From Lantana camara (taxonomy: Eukaryota > Streptophyta > Magnoliopsida > Lamiales > Verbenaceae), in NCBI GenBank assembly GCA_037501455.1, contig CM074863.1:14690001-14754000 (forward strand): 64,000 nt of DNA, written 5' to 3'. The position numbers and the translations under genes were made by a program. Below the pieces are notes generated by a model that was not told where the DNA came from, did no database searches, and was given only the letters and a program-made list of their open reading frames with translations. Position 1 is the first letter of the stretch. Each line of letters begins with the position of its first letter. Shown here piece after piece: positions 56,348 to 64,000 of this stretch.

Positions 56348-58422
56348 GGTGAAATTTTAAGTTTAGTGCACTGTTCATGTGCCTAGTGTAAAAATGGTGT
56401 ACTTTTTCATAATATTTTAATTATGGTGTAAGACGTGTTTTGGGAAAACGCCTTTACTGTTCATATGATGAAGACGTTTTTTTGGAAAACGTCTTCAGTA
56501 GGTTTTCTCGTTGACCAACTTATTTCGTCTGACTACGGATAAGTATTGAAGACGTTTTTCAAAAAAACGTCTTCAATAAGGCGTCGAGATATATTACAGA
56601 GGGCTGGGTTCTCTGCAACAGAGAACACTTATTTAAAACACGACACGAGAAAAAAGGGGCGAGACAAGGATTGAAGAAATCCTGCCGTGCCGACGAGAGA
56701 GGAGGGTTTTGCCGAAGAGATTGGGTCATTTTCCGGCGGGAGAGGGAGTTTTCCGGTTGAGAGGTTTGATTCTTCAGATTAGGTTAATTTTTGGAACCCT
56801 TTTTTTTCTTCTTTAATGTTTAACTTCCAATTTGATTCGGTTCTTAGATTTGCTCTATTGTGATGGTAGTGTGATTAATGTAGCTAGCTCAATTGTTGGT
56901 TAACTTCGAAGTTGTTGCAAATTCGATTATGTTGAGAAACCAGTTTTGCCAAAAAAATTGAATTTGGAGTATGAAGTATGAAACCAAGTTACGAATCTGA
57001 GAAAATGGAGTGCTGGTTAATGTTGAATTGCGAAAATTTTCAGAATATAAACTATGGCCCGAAAATGGTGTGTTGTGAATTCTTGCATTGGCAAATTGGG
57101 TACAGTTATGGAAGGTGGCATCAATTAATTCCGTTGTAGGATCAGAGTTGCATATCAGAATTGGATCCAGTTATGGAAGGTGTTTATTGTATAAAGTGAG
57201 TGTTTAATTCATGTTATGTTGGTCGCACCGAATTTTGCCTCTTCTCATCTATTATAAGTCGTAGAGGTGATTTATGTTATGGTTAAACTCTTGATCTGGA
57301 AATTCTTTATAATATGGCTGTGCGATAAAGTTTTGTAAATCATATACTTTAATTATGATATTGCTAATTGAATTGTTATGCATATGAAATGATAATCTCA
57401 TATTCTGTACAATATATGCGAACAAATTTATGCTTTGCGAAATATGGTTTGGAATTAGAATTAAAATCTACATGGGTATGTTTATGTGTATTACTTGGTG
57501 CCTATGAATTGCTCGTTCTACGTACAGTGGCTATACGGTGAATACTTGGTTGCCAATTTATACTCATGTCACATACCTATTGTTTTGGTTATCACTAATT
57601 GCAATTGATCATACCACATACCTATTGTGTTGGTTATCACTTATTGTAATTGCTTATATCCAGAAGCGGATGAGACTTTTTGGGAAGAATTAAACAAAAA
57701 GAATTATATCCAGGACAAGACTAAAGAATACACATAAGGAAAGTTGTTTCGTAATTCGATTGAAAATATTTTGTATAAAATGATTGTTTGGACTTGTTAT
57801 TTGGAAACTTTGAATAAGGTTATGAAAAGATGAGATAGAATAACTAATGAAATGTTCATCAGGGTTAAAGTGGGAGTACTTTATATTTTGTTGATTTTGT
57901 TGTTTCTCTGTAGGGTACATGGATCGTTTATATGGACCTGTCAATCCTAGCGTGTTATACGCACAAGAATCTCATCGGGGCAACAATGTAATGGATATTA
58001 AACTGGATTCCACGCGAAGGAAACTAGTAGTTTCTATTTGGAAATGAACGATCATGTCTTGCATTGCCTTTATGAGATGAGATTCTACGGGTTGTACAGG
58101 GTTGGGGAGATGGAGGTGGATCACTCCTTGATCACTACGTTAGTGGAATCTACTGCAGAGAACCCAACCCTCTGTAATATATCTCGACGCTTTATTGAAA
58201 ACGTTTTTCTGAAAAATGTCTTCAATACTTATCCGTAGTCAGACCAAATAAGTTGGTCAACGAGAAAACCTAGTGAAGACGTTTTCTGGAAAGCGTCTTC
58301 ATCATATGAACAGTGAAGACGTTTTCCCAAAACACGTCTTACAACATAATTAAAATATTGTGAAAAAATACACCATTTTTACACTAAGCACATGAATAGT
58401 GCACTAGTTTTAAAATTTCACC
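56348..58422. mobile_element. Mutator-like element with ~285 bp terminal inverted repeats and captured PMD fragment
   Basis: The first about 285 bp (from GGTGAAATTTTAA at 56348) and the last about 285 bp (ending TTAAAATTTCACC at 58422) are inverted copies with roughly 90% identity by eye. They pair from TAGTGCAC through GTTGACCAACTTATTT and ACGGATAAGTATTGAAGAC to GAGATATATTACAGAGGG. A perfect 9 bp repeat AAAATTTCA (56339-56347, 58423-58431) flanks the element, as for Mutator. No transposase frame is present. The interior holds a leader-like GC-rich part (56626-56790) and a broken plant-mobile-domain piece near the right end. Confidence 0.92.
57919..58176 (+). pseudogene. Plant mobile domain (MAIN-like) fragment inside the Mutator-like element
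   Basis: After an acceptor-like CTCTGTAG an ATG opens MDRLYGPVNPSVLYAQESHR, the usual start of plant mobile domain (aminotransferase-like) proteins (GPVDPSVL...Q..HR). That frame stops at TGA (58045). In another frame the expected next block follows, HVLHCLYEMRFYGLYRVGEM then VDHSLITTLVE, matching the family's GFYG.YR.G...DHALITALVER. A frameshift therefore splits it, and the end runs into the terminal repeat. PMD proteins (MAIN, MAIL1) silence repeats with PP7L phosphatase; PMD genes are known to be carried by transposons in plants. Confidence 0.75.
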
Positions 58423-58431
58423 AAAATTTCA

Positions 58432-58872
58432 CTACTAAACCATGTCTAATGTTTACCGACATATAGTTTATGAACTATTTATCATGTCATTTTTTCTTAT
58501 TTTGTGATATGCTTTTATTATTATCCTTTAGTAATATGTGGAAAAACCACGATTGTCCTGGTCCCGAACTAACTTTTTATCGAGTAGACAAATATTTCAC
58601 GTTCTAACATTGGGTAAAATAACAACGTCCCGTTTTAATATATTTCACATTGTAACATTGGGTAAAATAACAACATCCCATTTTAATTGCATTATAACAC
58701 GTTTGTTTCTATTAGAACCCGGGTGTGCGAACCTAATCAATTAAAAGGGTAAGTGTATTACACTTCTCATTTGATTTATCATTCTCCCTAAATTTTGTCA
58801 TTTGATTTTGTTTGGGTTTTGTCATTGCCTTAATAGAGGATTTCTAATCCACAATAATTCAAATAAATAAAA

Positions 58873-58908
<36 letters not shown>

Positions 58909-59709
58909 TTTATAAATGTCCCTTCATCACTAAGCGATCGAACAAAAATTTCCTAATTGCGTCTATTTATTCAAATAAAAACAAAATTGTACAGGATAAG
59001 TTGTATCTAATTACTGAATATGAATATATGAATAAATACCATGTTATAGGGCTTACAATATTACTCACTGGAGTAACATATTCTATAGAAAATAATTAAT
59101 TATTCTTAGTGGTGCCTGTTGATCAGGAATGGACATTATTCAAGGGGCGGAGTGTAATTACATTTAAACATCTACATAAAGTTCGTAAATAAACATTACA
59201 ATAAAAATGAATAAAAACAAAATAAGAGAAGAAAATGACAGATTTGCTCACACCACAGTACAGGATGACATATTTGGCTACCATAACCGAATAGATAACG
59301 CAACCGCTCAAGCACTAGGAATCTGAGTGTAGTCACCAAAACCCTCACTCCATCGGAAACTATAAAAGGCATATACAATGAATTGCAGGACAAATTTTCC
59401 CTCGCCTCCATACCTTCGTGCTCTCTTCCGTTGCCATTCGCCACCTTTCCTTTCTCCCAGTAATCTCTCTCTCTCTTTCTCTGTTTAATCGTCAGAATTC
59501 AGATATACCAGGATGACTTCATTGTGCTCAAATTTGTTCCTGGACCTTCGATTTTGACATCGTTGATCGAATTTTAGTTATTTGAAAGGAAGAGTTATCT
59601 TTAACTGCATTTGGTAATTTTTTTGTAATTGTTGTGAAACTAGACAGATATTGTGCGAGGGAAGTGCGGAACGACTGCTTTCTCGGCGAAATCGCAATCG
59701 TTATCAACC
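58432..59709. other. Spacer and upstream region of the arginyl-tRNA synthetase gene
   Basis: A direct repeat of about 45 bp (TTTCACGTTCTAACATTGGG at 58595 and TTTCACATTGTAACATTGGG at 58643) and an AT microsatellite (58878-58902) are visible. From about 59380 a CT-rich tract (59459-59483) suggests the 5' UTR of the downstream gene. The frame of that gene stays open upstream of its ATG to an acceptor-like AACTAG at 59642, reading TDIVRGKCGTTAFSAKSQ; this could be the end of a targeting peptide. Confidence 0.45.
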
Positions 59710-63899
<4,190 letters not shown>

Positions 63900-64000
63900 G
63901 TAAGTTCTTGTGCTCTATAATATGAAAGGTGGATTAATCTGTGATCATATTTTATCTTGACATCTAGTATGTATGAGGTTGTACTCTTTTACTCCTCCAG

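Noticed and set aside
58869..58902. Possible origin or regulatory AT element
   Set aside because: A plain AT microsatellite explains it.

Overview
This is nuclear DNA of a flowering plant, probably a core eudicot. Genes are split by many short AT-rich GT-AG introns, spacers are AT-rich, and the families are plant-specific (DRM3, IQD, plant mobile domain, LAMP1-type carboxypeptidase). I could not fix the species. No rRNA, tRNA, CRISPR array or bacterial operon was seen. All gene models were spliced by eye from reading frame, splice sites and remembered family sequences.

Layout. 1-13.2 kb: a DRM3-type DNA methyltransferase homologue and a YTH-domain m6A reader (ECT), both on the minus strand. 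The same two families are neighbours in Arabidopsis as I recall it (At3g17310 and At3g17330). A tRNA-derived SINE sits in a DRM3 intron, and a 1.1 kb hAT-like element sits in the 5' region of the ECT gene. 13.2-15.8 kb: an RGG/RS-rich coding remnant and a YqaJ/lambda-exonuclease-like gene with an in-frame stop. 15.9-23 kb: repeats (hAT MITEs, LTR-type non-coding sequence). 23.3-24.8 kb: an IQ67-domain calmodulin-binding protein (IQD).

26.6-50.7 kb is the most striking part. The ancestral order pectinesterase (-), LAMP1-type glutamate carboxypeptidase (+), VPS15 (-) has been changed by a tandem duplication of about 6.5 kb. The result is one complete pectinesterase, two intact carboxypeptidase genes (both 701 codons), one complete VPS15, and between them a VPS15 3' fragment joined to a pectinesterase first exon. 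The junction can be read to within a few bases and shows 4-5 bp of microhomology. A 5'-truncated LINE later entered the left unit; the right unit keeps the empty site.

50.7-59.7 kb: a small conserved basic protein gene, then transposon-rich DNA. This includes a Mutator-like MITE nested in a hAT MITE, and a 2.1 kb Mutator-like element with terminal inverted repeats of about 285 bp that carries a broken plant-mobile-domain (MAIN-like) fragment. 59.7-64 kb: the 5' part of a cytosolic/organellar arginyl-tRNA synthetase gene that runs off the right edge.

The genes are housekeeping or regulatory and do not form a pathway. Two touch epigenetic or RNA-modification control (DRM3, ECT), VPS15 belongs to the VPS34 PI3-kinase complex, and the pectinesterase acts in the cell wall.
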